DNA of 64,000 bases. Origin: Margaritifera margaritifera. Lineage: Eukaryota; Mollusca; Bivalvia; Unionida; Margaritiferidae. The stretch's first letter is position 1. Every line of letters starts with the position of its first letter. The notes under the pieces were generated by a model, which was given only the letters and a program-made list of their open reading frames with translations, was not told where the DNA came from and ran no database searches. The DNA lies in assembly GCA_029931535.1 (NCBI GenBank), contig JAQPZY010001621.1, positions 1,178,001 to 1,242,000 on the forward strand, read 5' to 3'. Both the position numbers and the translations under genes were made by a program. This document shows, in pieces, positions 23,301 through 37,900 of the stretch.

Positions 23301-26300
23301 GGCTGATTTTGATCATGATTGATACCCCGTTTAAACTGCTTAGGAGGAGGAGCTGTGGACCTTCCAGAATGGGGGCATTTCTTCACCAGTTTATCCAGGC
23401 ACAGTAACACAACAAGGGACTGGTGTTGCTGATCCCTTAAATCCTGAAACACCACTGTAGGGATTAGCCCTTCAAATAGGGTCTATGCATCCATAGGGGT
23501 GGCTCATAGGATGTCTCCAAGACTGCATCCCTCCTGAGGTGAAGAAGCTCTGCAGAGAGCATTGAAAGTGCATGTCTCGATGTCTTGGCCATGGCCTCTA
23601 ACAGTCTCTGCAAGGCTGCTGGAGACAAAGATTCCTTCTTCAACAGATCTTCTGAAAATGGACAATCAACACCATACACCTTCAACAGATTAAAGGAGGC
23701 TACCAACAAAAGGTCAGCAGAGCCTCAACAGCCTTCATGGGGATACGAGTTGAGGTTCCTGCTGAAATTCCCACCTGGGAGGCACATGAATCCAAAGTGG
23801 GGGACTTAAGGGGCCCAGCAGGCAAATGGACCCTGTAGCTATTAGTGGAGGCCTGGGTCCGAAGCAAAGAAAAAGGGACAAACCACCCCTTCTGCTGTCT
23901 GGCCCATTCTTGTCCTGTAGACAATTTCTGAGTCAGCTCCATCACCATCACTGAGTGAGGGAGCAACTGCAAGTGTTGGTCGTGACCCAAAGAGCCTCTT
24001 CAAACTGGAGAGGATTATAGAATTCAAAGAGCCTGACAGCTTGGGACACAGATCTGTAGGAAGTAGGTGGTAAACCTCATTTACCACCTTATCAAAAGTC
24101 CATATTCATCCTCTGTTACTTGACTCAATGGGTGGGATGAAGAAGGCAAACCCAACTGACGAGATGGACCTGGTGTGATTGGTTCTTCAAGAAACTTGTC
24201 TGCATCCATAAAAATTGACAGTTCATTGTCCTATCTATGCTTTCAGGGCAAGGCAGGACAATCTCATATCCTTCCTGGAAGAAGGGGATTTTCTGACCAG
24301 GAGTTCATCATCCCCTCTCCACTCACATAAGAGATGGGACTATCTCTATGATCCTCTCTCCCTGGAGAAAGGAATTGGCAATTCTCTCTTGGCACCAGAG
24401 GCTGCAAGTGGCAGTCCCACTCCCCTTCCCTCAATAATAAGGCCAGAGACAGGGAAGATTTAGGATGTGCCCTGTCCACCAATCCATGGAGCCACAGCAA
24501 AGCCATCCATGGTGGCATGGTTGGAAAAGGAGACCTGGCTGACTCACCACCAGGTGGTTGGAGTCCCCAAGCTCTGTAGGGGCTGAACAGGAACATCAAA
24601 AAGTGAGTGGTATTGACCCAATCGCTTACCTCAGACTGATTCTCAAAACTCAAAGTCTGTTCCCCATTGGGATTGAAGGAAACAGAGAAAAGGGGTTTAT
24701 CGAACCGATCCCTTCCTCTAGACAGATGGTCAAAACTTGGTAACCAGTCAAAGACCTATGTCCAATGCCCAGCATATGTTGATCAGTGCTTGGCACCCAG
24801 CACTCAATGTTCAGTGACTAAAGCTCAGTGCTCTATGATCAATGATCCGAGACCAAAAACGAAAGATCAAAATACACCAAACCAGGTAATCAGCACCCGG
24901 TACCCAGTGGTAACTGCCTGGTACCAGGTGACAGAAACATATCCCAGTGACCGATGTCTGATGCTTGGCGTCCAGTACTCATTGCTCAGTACCCACTACC
25001 CAATGACTGGTGACAGACCTTCTATGACTGTCACTAGACACATTATCTGCTGCCTGGTGCCTGGTACATGGTGATCAGGTGACAGATCTTCATTGGCTGT
25101 CATCTGACACACTAACTGGTAACCAATGCCCACTGATGTAGATGATGTAGACATTACTGGAGAGTGTCTGTTCAGGAAACTCAACTCTGATGAACAAGAT
25201 CTTGCTTTACTTCAGGGACTACTAGGGCGAGATGACAACCACAGAGGTATCTCTATTTAGGGCTGGCAACTTCCCTATACTGGGAAATACCAAAGATCCC
25301 TTCCTCAGAGATCTCCCCTTATTAAAAGTGGGCAACTTCCTAACTCCACACACATCTCTCATTGAATCAGGCACTACCATACACCAGGAAGTCCCATAAT
25401 TGAATCGGGCAATATCCATACACCTTGAAGTGTCATTGCTGCATCCAAATTTTGTACACCTGGAAGTGCCTTAGCACCTGAGTACTCCTGAGAAGGTGAG
25501 GAAGAAGTGTGATCCTTCTTCCTGGCCTATAGGTTGAGCAACTTTCTTCAAGTTCCAAACCTCACTGGACCACAAACAACAAATGGGGCAACCGTCTGCG
25601 TGTATACATGCCATGCATGCAGGTAAGGTAGTGTAAGTGTCCCATGCACCTTTTTATGCCCACATTTGCCAACACCTTGAGGCATTATTGAATGCTGTAA
25701 GGAAATACATAAATACAACAACGAACTGAAACAACAAAAGGGTAGGAAATACCTACCCCAACACCAGTTACAACGAGATGGATGGAACACAAGAAGCACT
25801 GCTTCACAAGTGATGTACTCAAAGCCCTCAAAATCAATGAAAATAGACACATACACAAAAATAAAACATAGAATGAGGAGAAATAAACAAATACAACACA
25901 GAAAAGGATACTACTGACAGCAGAAATCCCAAAAGACATAAAAACTGATGAAGTTTCGAGTGCCCAAGAGACATGTATAAATGCATGAAGTCCAAGGAAA
26001 ATAAGATATTCCAATTGTGGGAAGTGAACTAAGGTATCAGACTGAGATCATGCTGTTTTTTATTATAGACCTCCAGTTACTAACTAGAGGAGTGAATAAT
26101 GTCTTTTGACAGGGGACTCATGCCAGAAAAAGATATAGCAATGCAATAATAGCAGGTTTTGTATTACTGCTATTAAAATTAATTATAAATTGACATCAAG
26201 AAAACTTACTACATGTACCTTGAAATTACATAACATTGAATTAACAGGCTTTTCCAGTCAAGTCTGACTGTAAAGTTTGATTGTATCAGGTCTTCAAATA

Positions 26301-29300
26301 AGTATTGGAAGATGATAATAAAAGCAAGTTGTTGTTACAAGTAACTTTTTTCTTTTCAATTTGGGCCTAGGCTGAACATATTTTGTTCCAAAATTCTTGT
26401 GTGTGCTGACACACCTCACACACAATATAAATAAAAAGCACATGGTATGGGGGAATGAGAAAATGTATATAGGACATACCCTGGAGCAATCATTCAGTTA
26501 TAAAGTTTTTATAAGTCCAAGAGATAAGCTTTCATGCCTTTTTTGCCTTCTGCTTTGTGGCTATAACATAGTTAAACAACCAAGAAAACATAATGACCAA
26601 ATAACTGCATGTGATAATTATGGGCACCACATATTCAATATCTGACATGACAAGCAGGCAACTGGTCATTTGAGCTCATTTTCAGGCATGTCTGGCAAAT
26701 ACATATATCTATTGCTTATTCCTAGGCTCTGTGCATATATTGCTTATACCAAGGTCTTGCACAGATACTGCTCAAGCCAGGACAATGCACGTAAAATACT
26801 TATATCTGGCATTGGGATACATATTTCTTATGCAAGGGTACTGTGTGCAAAATGCTTTGGACACATAACTAGATTTTGCCTATGTCATGGCATTATGCAC
26901 ATATTTCTCATGCCAGAGCACTGTGTGTAAAATGCTTACATCTGGATTGGGATACATATTTCTTATGCAAGGGTCACTGTGTGCACACAGCTTTTGACAA
27001 TGAAATGTGTACATCTTGCTTATGTCATGGCAGTGTGTACATGTGTCTCATGCCAGGGCACCGTGTATAAAATGCTTATGTCTGGAATTGGAATACATAT
27101 TTCTTATGTAAGGCTAACTGTGTACAAGAAGCTTCTGACAAGGAACTGTGTACATTTCTAATTAAGCCATGGCAGTGTGTACATATTTCTCATGCCAGGG
27201 CACTTTGTACATACTTCACATGCCACAAAAGAATGTACATATTTCTTATGACATGGCAGTGTATACATATTTCTTATGACATGGCAGTGTATACATATTT
27301 CTTATGACATGGCAGTGTATACATATTTCTCATGGCAGTGGGCACTGTAAACATATGGCATCAGTAATTTACTGTTGTTTGGAATGATTTACAAAAAAAT
27401 ATACATCAAAAGATACACATACTCTGCATTAATGCAACATTCAATTAAGTACAGACATATAAACAAGTGTATTTCATGATTAAACTTAATAGTGGGCTTA
27501 CAAAATACATATTCTTAGACTTTTAAATGCTTGCAGAGTCTGGGTCTTACCTTTGTTATAAAGTAGAAAACTGAGTAGGCAAAAACATAGACTGCAGATC
27601 CACCTGACACTATGAATGATCTCCACCACCAATGGTAATCCTGGGAAAGATATAAACAATTACATTTTATCTGGCTCACCAAAACTGCAGTGAATAAAAC
27701 TAAATTCTTCTGAGCAGTCATCAATCCAGATGAGTGAACTGCAGCATGCACTTGCCCAGACTTGTTGAGTGATGTTGACTAAAAAAAAAATCTTATTCAT
27801 TGTGAAATTGCGTAAAATATAAAGTACCAGAAGAAACATTTGATACAACCTTTGGCTGTCTGGAGCACTCACCAAACTGGGCAAGTACAATTCTATCTGC
27901 CTAGATGTCCTATGACTCACATTGGCAAGCAGGGGAGTCACAATTTTACACCTTGAAATTATCAGGGTATAAAACAGGAATGGCATTGCTCTAAAACAAC
28001 ACTGATAGATTTATAAAGTAAAGAATGAACACAGAAACATGCTTGTAAACAAAAACAAAGGTACAAACATCTGCAACAAGGCTTCAAATATCTTTATTCT
28101 TTCACTCAAAGTTATGAGATTTTCTAAGAAAAACAAAATTACATTTGTCCAACATACTACAAATTTCATTTGCGCAGATTTCAAAATTCAATGTTATGGG
28201 TTTTTAAACATGACATACTATTTAGAGATCTGTGACACATAATGAATTGTACCTTTTTTTGCACCAAGGAAAAACATTAGTGAAATCTGTATCAGACAGC
28301 TACCTTTTGGGACTGGCTAAAACTGGGTGAAAATGTGAGGTGGCTGTTATATATGGAGGTTAATTTATATGAAATATAGCATTTGGGGTCTTGACATAAC
28401 AGATTTAAGCAGGTTTGCCTGTACATCTACATCTTTTCCTTAGTGCAGTGCTTGAATTCGTCAGTCATACATTTAGTAATGAGCGTTTCAATTTGCCAAG
28501 ATGTATAAAAGCACTGACAGACACTTTATCAATAATTAATGGTGCAATTGTTCTTTGCAAATGATGATACATTGTGTCACAAGTCATAATTGTATATGCA
28601 CTTTATTTCTGAGCATATATCTTGGTTATACACCTCTCAAGGTTTAAAATCAATGCTACAGTATATTTTTAAATATAATACCTAGAGATCTGAAGTAGAG
28701 CACCATGTACTTGTGTTTTGCTCCGATCTCAATGTCATTCCACCCCCACTAACCCCTCACCCACTTCTCCCATATCCCTGCAATTAGGTTATTCAATAAT
28801 TAATGCATGGGTGGAAAACTCCATTGCCCAGCAGGTGGAACAACCAAATGTAAGTTTTGGGTAACCAAGTGCATAAAAGTCACTGCCTGGTGGGGCAACT
28901 TGATTTGATGGCTATGGTTTATGATAAGCATTATTCAAATGATGTAAAATCAACACAGTGAGCTGCCTATGGTTATTTATTTACTGTTATTCCTGCCAGA
29001 TCTTAATGTTAACAAAAATATCTGATACCTACTTGGCTGAGCCAATCATTCATAATAACTTCATGTTGTGACCTAGTGGCTCAGGACTGGTTACAGCCAG
29101 ATGTAAAGTTCTCTATAGGAGGCATGTTTACTTTCTGACACTGATTAGGGTTTTGGAAAACAAAAATTACCAAAGGAAAAGACACCAAGCTCATATCTTT
29201 ACTCAGAATTATCATATTTACTGTAACCACCATTCTTAGACTGCCACATGCTTTGATGGTAGTTGCTTTCAGATCACTCAACATCATTCATTGTGCCTTC

Positions 29301-31017
29301 AAAATTAGTGCTTTAAATAGTATACATATGGATATCTTCAAAAGACAATTACTCCTTGATAACTCTGTGCAAATACATTATTATAATAAACACACAGACT
29401 CATATTTATACATTTTTAAAAAAAAATCCACAAAAGGATGTGAGATGATGTGAAGGAAGATAATTTAATCTATAAGAGTGGCTCTGGTCACTTGCATGAT
29501 ACCTAGGAATAATGTAATTAGACATTGGGTGACTTGGGTGATAACATTTTATTTATGGTTGAATAGTCATTTTCACTGGAATTGCATAAGAAAATTTTTG
29601 ACTGGACAACTGGATTATTTTGTTGGGAAATCAGATTTTTGCATTTTGAGTGTCCTGCAGGCAACCATTCTTTTATACAAATAAATCCACCCATGCATCT
29701 ACAAACATATGTAGGCAAATCTTGTCTTATATCTGTTTATGCATGTAACAGTGCATGCATGTTTGCACATTAGAATAAAGAATCAATAATTACACAATTT
29801 ATCTTTGAAAGGATATAAAATGCACAAGTACCTCTCCACACAGCTGGAAGTAAACCATGACAATGGAGATCTGGGACACAGATATAACAAGGATGATGAA
29901 CACCAGGAATAAGAAACCAAACAAATAGTAGAACTGGTTCTCCCAGATGGCCTGGAAAAATGAATAAATATTGTAAATACAAATTTTAAACAAGATTAAT
30001 TTTTTTTTTTAATTACAAAGGAAAAGAAACTTAATTTGAATAGCAGGGTATTTAAGATGTATAGACTGTCACTCATTAATTGCCCAAAATGTTATGTGTC
30101 AAATACAGTTATCCATCACTGTAAAGCCCCTGATTAACATGGTCATAGAGCCCTTTATAGCGGATTAATATAATTTCTGAATTGTTCCTTAATCTTTTAC
30201 ACTAAAATTCAGTTCTTGATTGTTTATAACCAATAATAATGTTGTGCCACATAGAACTACCCAAGCCTAGTTTGGTTTTGCATACAACTTGCCCATAACA
30301 ACTTAGCTTTCACTTGTAATGCAGGCAAGTACAAGACAAATGTGCCTAAAATACAGCACACTTGTATGGCTCTTGTGAACAGCACATATAAAGTGAGAAC
30401 AATGTATGCAAATTTACTAAATTCATGAAAATTTAGTATCACTAAAATATTATGATTGTATTGCATGTTCTGTCTCTATATATGTCTGCTTAATTGAAAT
30501 GAGGAATTGTGAAGTGAAATATATTTCATTGTCTTTTTTTATCATACTTTATAAGCATACAGTAAGGAATAATGTAAGATGCGTTAACTCTTTCCTTTCC
30601 CTGTTTCTACTATATGCTATAGCTCAACAAACATGCAATATTATGGTAATTTTTTTAAATATTCATTTATTTAGGGAGGGGGGGGAATATAAGGTATTAT
30701 ACAGTATATACTCGCTTATAAGTTGGATCCAACCTCAAACAACATAAACCCAGGTATCAAGTTCATATTTATGAGAAAAAAGTGAATCTTTTTTTTTTCT
30801 TTTGGGCATTCAATATGCAGAACTTTAGTTCACACCATATTTATTTCAAAACATTTTGTCAAATACAAGTACAAACATAAGATTTTGGGGATTCAGTTGA
30901 AAGTATTAGCTTGTTGGAGTACTGTCTCCTAAACAGTAACAAAAAGATCTACCAGCATAAATCTGGACGCTGATACAAGTGGTTACAAAGAAACAAAAAC
31001 AAGAAACATATATACAA

Positions 31018-31095
<78 letters not shown>

Positions 31096-34000
31096 TTTTG
31101 TTGATAATAGTATTTCTTACCAGAATCCCCCCCCCCCACATAATGAAAAAGGTTGTGATTTTTAGGAACTACTGAAATCTTTTACTAGCTAATTAAAATT
31201 TAGCACAGACAAGACTATTTGTATGTTATTTTCTTGACAGTGTATAGGGTTGCCAAATAAAGTTCCGATTGTGTTAGCAAAATGAAGTATGTATAAGATG
31301 TGAGCTCTCAAATCAGAATATTTTAGACAGTCTAAAAGAAAGTGTTCTGCCATCCCTATTTCATCACAGGAACAATACTTCCGATAAATGATTCAAACTA
31401 CTACACTTTGTTCTCAATGCATAACTGTGACATTCGATCACCAACATAGTAGTAGCAAGGATTTCTTTTTCTGAAATTATGTTGGCTTTAAAATTATGTA
31501 ATGAAGAATTATATATTACTTCTACAGGTAAAGAGTTCCATGTTCCAACCATAGAGGGTATAAAGGAACTTCTACAACATTTAATGAAGAGATAATAAAA
31601 ATGATTACTTTAAACCACCTATTTCAAAAGTACTCAACTGAAAATGAGACAAGCCCAAATTTAGTATTCATAAGTATATGCCCACAATATAAGGATGTGT
31701 CAGTCTATACCACATCCTCATCATATTTAGAATTAGTAATATGTTTGCTATTACACACTCTAGAGTACAGGGAAAACCTCCATGCCAGCAACTAGTGCCA
31801 ACTCCCAATCGAATGCTACAGTTGCAATCTGTTTTATCTGCACAGGGCACAGTCATTTAATGTTCCCATTCGACAGATATTGGAGGTTATAAAAACATGC
31901 CCAAACTCAAACTCCAATAAACTAAAAATTCTGATGTCTGATTGGCTAATGTTGAATCATGGATCAATCAGGTATCAAAATTTCCAACTGAGTCCGAGTC
32001 GGAGCATGATTTTTATAACCTTAGGGCCAGGTCAACCGATGGATTACTGGTGGAGAAAAAACAATAACTTTCCAGCAGTAAGAAATGCCCAGAAATAAGT
32101 ACTTACTGTAAATATAAAGAATAATTCTATGAACATGGCACCAAATGGCAAAATCCCTGCCATTAAAATCCTGTAATGAAAATGAGAAAAAGCTTTTTTT
32201 TAAAGGCAATGAAGGAACTGTGAAATTCATGACACACATTTTGTAGATTGTTGCTTAATAACTATTTAGAAACCTTATAATACTCATAGTGATTTCAATG
32301 GCATTTTGATTTTACATGACTAGAACAAAAATATGTAACATTTCAGAAAAAAGCCAATTTAAGACTTGTATGGTTCTGATTTTGAAATGCAATTTTAGGC
32401 CATTAAATTCTTGTCTGTAATATAGACAGTGCCTGAACTAGAAATTTTTCATCTGTATCCTGCTGTAAAATTGTATGTATGTGTATTTTTAAAGTAAAAG
32501 TATATTATACTTATGCTAAAAAAAATATGGTATGACTCTGACATGTTCCTAAGGGGTGTGCATGTCTGTGTGTGAGTGTCTAAGAAAAAGGCAACACCTC
32601 TGCTTAGAAGTTGTCACATTCTGGCAAAAATATAGAGTATCTTACAGGAATACTCATTTCAAATGAAATTTATGAAACGAGTAGAATAATATCCATCTTT
32701 TGCAAGCCTTGGTAAGGAAAAGACTGATTTTAATTTAGGAATTTCATTTGAAATGACCACAAATGTAAGATTCTATCGCACGATGGAAAATTCTGACTTG
32801 ACCAAACTACAGAAGAGTGCAGTGCTATGACTTTGAAATACATTAGGATGCCTTGGTCATTATGATTTTCCTCTGCATGTTGTTATGATGTTATCTGTGA
32901 TGTCATGATGTTTTATTACACGTGCAACATATATGAAATTTATGATATGGATATATTAACGTAATAACAAAGTAGTCATGTGATAAATATATATATTTAC
33001 CCAAGAGCAGGACTCATGTACCACATTTGTTCAGGCACCTGACGTGGAATTTGATTTGTTCGGACTGGGTGTTCATATGGCTAAGATAGAAAGAAAATTT
33101 CCTTTTAAAATATTCAAGTCCAACAGCAATATTATGATTTCTTGCATATATTATTTTCCTGAAAAGGGTATCACTCTAATGTTCAAATCTTTAAATGTAT
33201 GAAATATACCATATTTACATGCAAAATGAATCATTGTACACCTAATCATTAAGATGAAGATCACCATTCATAATAAAAAAGCCAATGGCAACAAGAGCTG
33301 TCACAAGACAGCATAGTTTACCTGTACACCAATGCCAACCAGAAACATCTGATGAATCAATTCTTCCAATTTCTTAGGAAAACCAAGTTTACTATAGGCA
33401 ATTACTTTTCACTTTCTTCATAATGTAGGTATTATTTTTAGATGTGGTGGCTCTTTCTCAGAAACTCAAAACAGCCTCTCTCTGGTCATGCTCAGAAATC
33501 AGTGTATAAGTTAGGTAAATAACTTTACAAGTTCACTAATGTTTTTGTAAGCCACATTTCGATGTATTTGACAAACTTGAAACTTTTATTTTAAATTACA
33601 GAGCAGAAGTATGGGATTTTCAAACATATTAACTCTACTGAAAGGGTACAATTACAGTTCATTAAGAAATTACTTGTGTAAGACAGTGTACACAAAATGA
33701 TTTTTTATTTGGTGTCATGCATTACTGTAAGATATTTTATGATAATTATATATTGGTTCAAAATTACTTAGCAAGATGAAATAAAATATATAAAGCTTTT
33801 TTACAATATGATGTTAAGTGATAGAACTATTTTACCAGGAAAACAAAACTGGGCTACCATGGTTAGACTTCTGTTATCTAGTTGGGGTTTTTATGAAGAT
33901 TGGCTTTCCAAGGCATTGGTGATATTATGTTTTTTTCTAGCTGTTGTAAAACAAATGTCTGATAATTTTATTGAAAATTGGAATGTTGGTTTTGCAAAAT

Positions 34001-34903
34001 CATTAAGACCTATTTTTTACAGAACTTTTGCTAATTTTTACAATCATTCATATTTAGAAGATATTAGTATCATAAAATAGAGAATTGCATTAAGTAAATG
34101 AAGAGTATCATCCCATAGATTGGAAATTTATCTGGTATATGGAATTGACCAAACAGGACTCTCAGAGGAAACAGAATATGTAAATTCTGCTAAATTCTAG
34201 AAGATTAATATAATGTCCTCTTTCAATGTTGACTGTATCTGAAACTTTGGAAAAAGCATATACCGTATATACAGCTATAAAAGACCTTGGCCCGCAGATA
34301 AGCTGACCTCCCTTCTTCCAGGTTTTTATTTTTTCTTATTAACTTATTTGGCTTTGACGCGAGTATATACAGTACCTAAGTATTACTGGAGAAAACCTAA
34401 CATGTTTAAATTTGTCACTTTAATATCTAATTCTAATGCAAGTATTTTTAGGAAGTTAAGTATTTTTATTTATAAAGTTTTACAAATGAGTAGTAATGTG
34501 CTACTTCAGTTATCTGCATGAAGTGGTACTTTACAATAAATAATGAATATGGGAACCAGATGGCAGAGCACTGGACTCATAATCCAAGGGTTGCAGGTTC
34601 AATACCCACCCAAGCCAGCAGGCAGCCAGGTTGGCTGCCTTGCTGTGTCCTTGAGAAAGGCACTTAGCTCCCATTTCCTCAGCATAGTATATAGCCAATA
34701 ATGTTAAAAGTGCCATTAAAACTAACAAAAAAATAATGAATATACTATATTGATAATTGTAACCACTTTATGCAATTCCATCTTACAAGATAAAAGAATG
34801 ATAATTCATCACTGTCTCCCTATCTGACATTATTGTGATGATGTGTATTTTACTCCTGAAATATGTTTGTATTTATATTGTTTATGTTTAAAGAAACAGC
34901 TTT

Positions 34904-34967
<64 letters not shown>

Positions 34968-37900
34968 TGATTCATAAGTTATAACTGCCTGTCATCAATG
35001 AAGCTAATTTAATATTGTATGAATGCTTGAGGGTCAACTGGCTTATTTCAATAACATTTCTTTCCTACACATAAAACCCTGCTGACAGCATAGCTTGCCT
35101 TTGGGGACAATTAACTAGGCATTTTGTAATGGAATTTCAGCAAAATGAAGCAGCAGACAAATGGAATGACATAAACAAAGCATTCTGTAATTGAGGATAT
35201 ACATGAATACTACCACCACTAACCTAAATATCTGGACATAAAAAAAATAATTACTTTTCTCTCTGTCCGGATAATGCATGTACTAATAAAAATTATTTCC
35301 TAAATATCTTGTCTGGAAAATTAATATCTTTATTGTCAGGATTGTGTATCAATGCACCGGGCAAGTTCAATGCTTGTTGGAAGTGGTCTAGGCAAGCTAT
35401 GTTGTATTATATCCTTGCTTGCCAATAGAGAACACTTTCATGATAATATTTCAGTGTTTTCTTTTACAAATAAAGAATTCTGGTTGCATTTCTAATGTTT
35501 GTTTTCTATTTGTAAAACTATGTTCGTCTGTTAATTGTGTACATGTACTGCCATTGGTGATAAGTGAAAACCATCCCTCAATACAGTACTTTAATTTCTG
35601 TAAGCTCTGGGTAAGTTCATGAATCGTGGCAAATATCATATTGATCATGTTGCTTAATCTGTTTGAATAAAGTATAAACAAAATAAATTGATTAAAGCCC
35701 AACAAGTCTCAATCGTCACTAGAAACTTATATTCGAACGTGACACAGCTCATAATAACATACACACGCTTCTGATTGAGCCAATTCTAATATGAATATTG
35801 TTTCACAATGTATAGATTGTCATTCAGAACAGACCATATCACCAAACTGATATACATCTATTCATATAATCTCACCACTGAAAATCTGAAAGAAAATGGA
35901 TATATGTCAATGACTGCCCTAAATATGTAGCTGATCCAAATCACTTAGATTCATTAATTTAATTACAGAACACCATTATTTGCAATGATACTCTACGTAG
36001 AAAGACTGAAATGACCATGTCCAAAATGAGGTTATCAAGGGGAAATCTGCCACTGAATAAAACTGAGACACAGAACTTGTGAAACCTGCATGTCGGAGAT
36101 GTTGACGACTTTATCACAAGAAAATGTTAACCCAGTTTAGCTTACGGGAAAAGGGAAAACGAATATTTAAGCACTTTATATTACACGTTATTCCACTTTA
36201 CTAAGGATGTGAATTGTCTCATCAAGTCCTTGGATATATCACACTGAGTAATCATGCACTGTAGAGCATGTCATGTCAGCTGTTTTATTGTTGCCTACTG
36301 ACAACACCTTCAGTTAATCCACATGGCTATATGGGTAATCAAAGTGGCTTCATGATTTGACAATCATCTGTTCAAAAACCTGTCTCTGAGTACAGATGAA
36401 ACATTATGAAGTTTGCGTTCGAACTTGAATAATGTATTTTTTGTCAGCTTTAAAAAACCATAATTAGTCTCCAGAAATTTTTGGTACTATTGAAAGTTAT
36501 TACAAATTTTGAAAATATACTGTCCAGAAAAATGATGGACCAGATATTTAGGTTAATTACGGTACTCAACATGATCAATAAACAGACATGTACATGCAGC
36601 TGTAGAATCAATAGTGCACAACACATTGATCCCGAACAAACACAACTTTGAGAAAAGCCAATGAAACGTGAACTATTGGTCATAGTGACCTATTTTTGGA
36701 ATGATGGTGTCACACATACCACACGATATTCACACAAAGCTACACAACCCCACCAGCAATATTACCCAAGAAACTGACTTAAATATATATCTCAGAAGCA
36801 TGGATACATGAAATGTAGGTCACAATGACACTTTTGATGTGATGATATAATACTCAATATAATGCAGTCAGACACAAAGCCACAATACTGTACACTCAAT
36901 GCTGTATGACACACTGACTGTATGAACCAAGGTAAAAGAAGACAGTGAAGCATGAAGTATAGGTCATGGCGACTACTTTTGGCATGACAGTTTAGTTCTC
37001 TCCAAGAAGGATCATTACAACTACAAAACCCTGTAAGAGAGTGTCCGAAAAATTCATCTAAAGTAATGCAAACTAAACCTAAGAATGATGGAGAGAAGGA
37101 CAGAAATGGACTGGCAGACAGACAGACGAGTAGACAGATGAAGTTAACACTAAATACTTCTTTAACATTTATTGTGGATCATAAGACACACAAAATTCGT
37201 TTTGTATCCTCTGAAAGCAATCAAAAAGCTGGTCTTAAGGTAACAAGAAAGAGGATTTCACAAATTTGACCTCATATAGAAATGTGTGCTCAGTGCCTTT
37301 CCGAAGAACATGCAAAGGCAGCTGACCCAGTCTGGTCTGGGCAGTATCAAACCCATGACCCTTGGATTACAAATCCAATGATGTATCAACTGAGCTACTG
37401 CAACTCCCCCATAGAGGTAACATAAAAATGAATTGTACTAAAGATGTCATACAATGTGTTAAAAACAAAGAAACTTGGCAGGAAAATACTTATAAATACA
37501 CAGGTATATAACCAAAACGATAAATACAAACCTGAACATGCTGTCAACATATAACAAACCTAAAATGCAAACTTTTAACCGCAAACTTTTTTCCCCTAAT
37601 CTGCAGAAAAATCCATACAATTTGGTGCAAAGATATTAAATATGGTCAAGTACATGCTATTTAGCACACAGAAGTTTAACTGAAATGTATAGAATTCCTT
37701 CCTACAAGCAATAAACAAAACCTTAAACAAAAACTTTAACCTGCTGTCTACTTAATGCAAACCTTAAATGCAAATTTTAACCTAAAACTTCTATATGCCA
37801 AAAAAATCAGTAAAATTGGGCAACAGGAGTACCGTGAGCACATTATTCGACCAACAGATTTCAAAATACCTGAACTTGTGCTCAAGGTATGCGGTATTGA

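Larger units (their letters stand above)
20960..24680 (-). mobile_element. DIRS-like tyrosine-recombinase retrotransposon relic
   Basis: On the minus strand, from high to low coordinates, I read gag-like fragments, then reverse transcriptase, an RNase H-like region, and a tyrosine-recombinase region. All are in broken frames. The combination of a DIRS-type RT ([13 protein letters not shown], then [13 protein letters not shown], then a decayed Y-x-D-D) with a downstream '[22 protein letters not shown]' block and a '[14 protein letters not shown]' block is characteristic of DIRS1-like elements. No termini were identified. Confidence 0.78.
20301..27550 (-). other. TM9SF4 intron, about 7.2 kb
   Basis: Contains the DIRS-like relic (20960-24680), an unresolved stretch 24700-26650 and a degenerate tandem array (26795-27345). 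No additional exon recognised. Confidence 0.85.
29952..32106 (-). other. TM9SF4 intron
   Basis: Holds one end of a TATATACTCGC-type TIR element (30700-30740), a TA microsatellite and a LINE 3' fragment. The rest is AT-rich with nothing recognised. Confidence 0.7.

Noticed and set aside
30906..31139. Tyr-Ile repeat proteins over TA microsatellites (also 101-283 and 46792-47017)
   Set aside because: Translation of dinucleotide repeats, with no other coding evidence.
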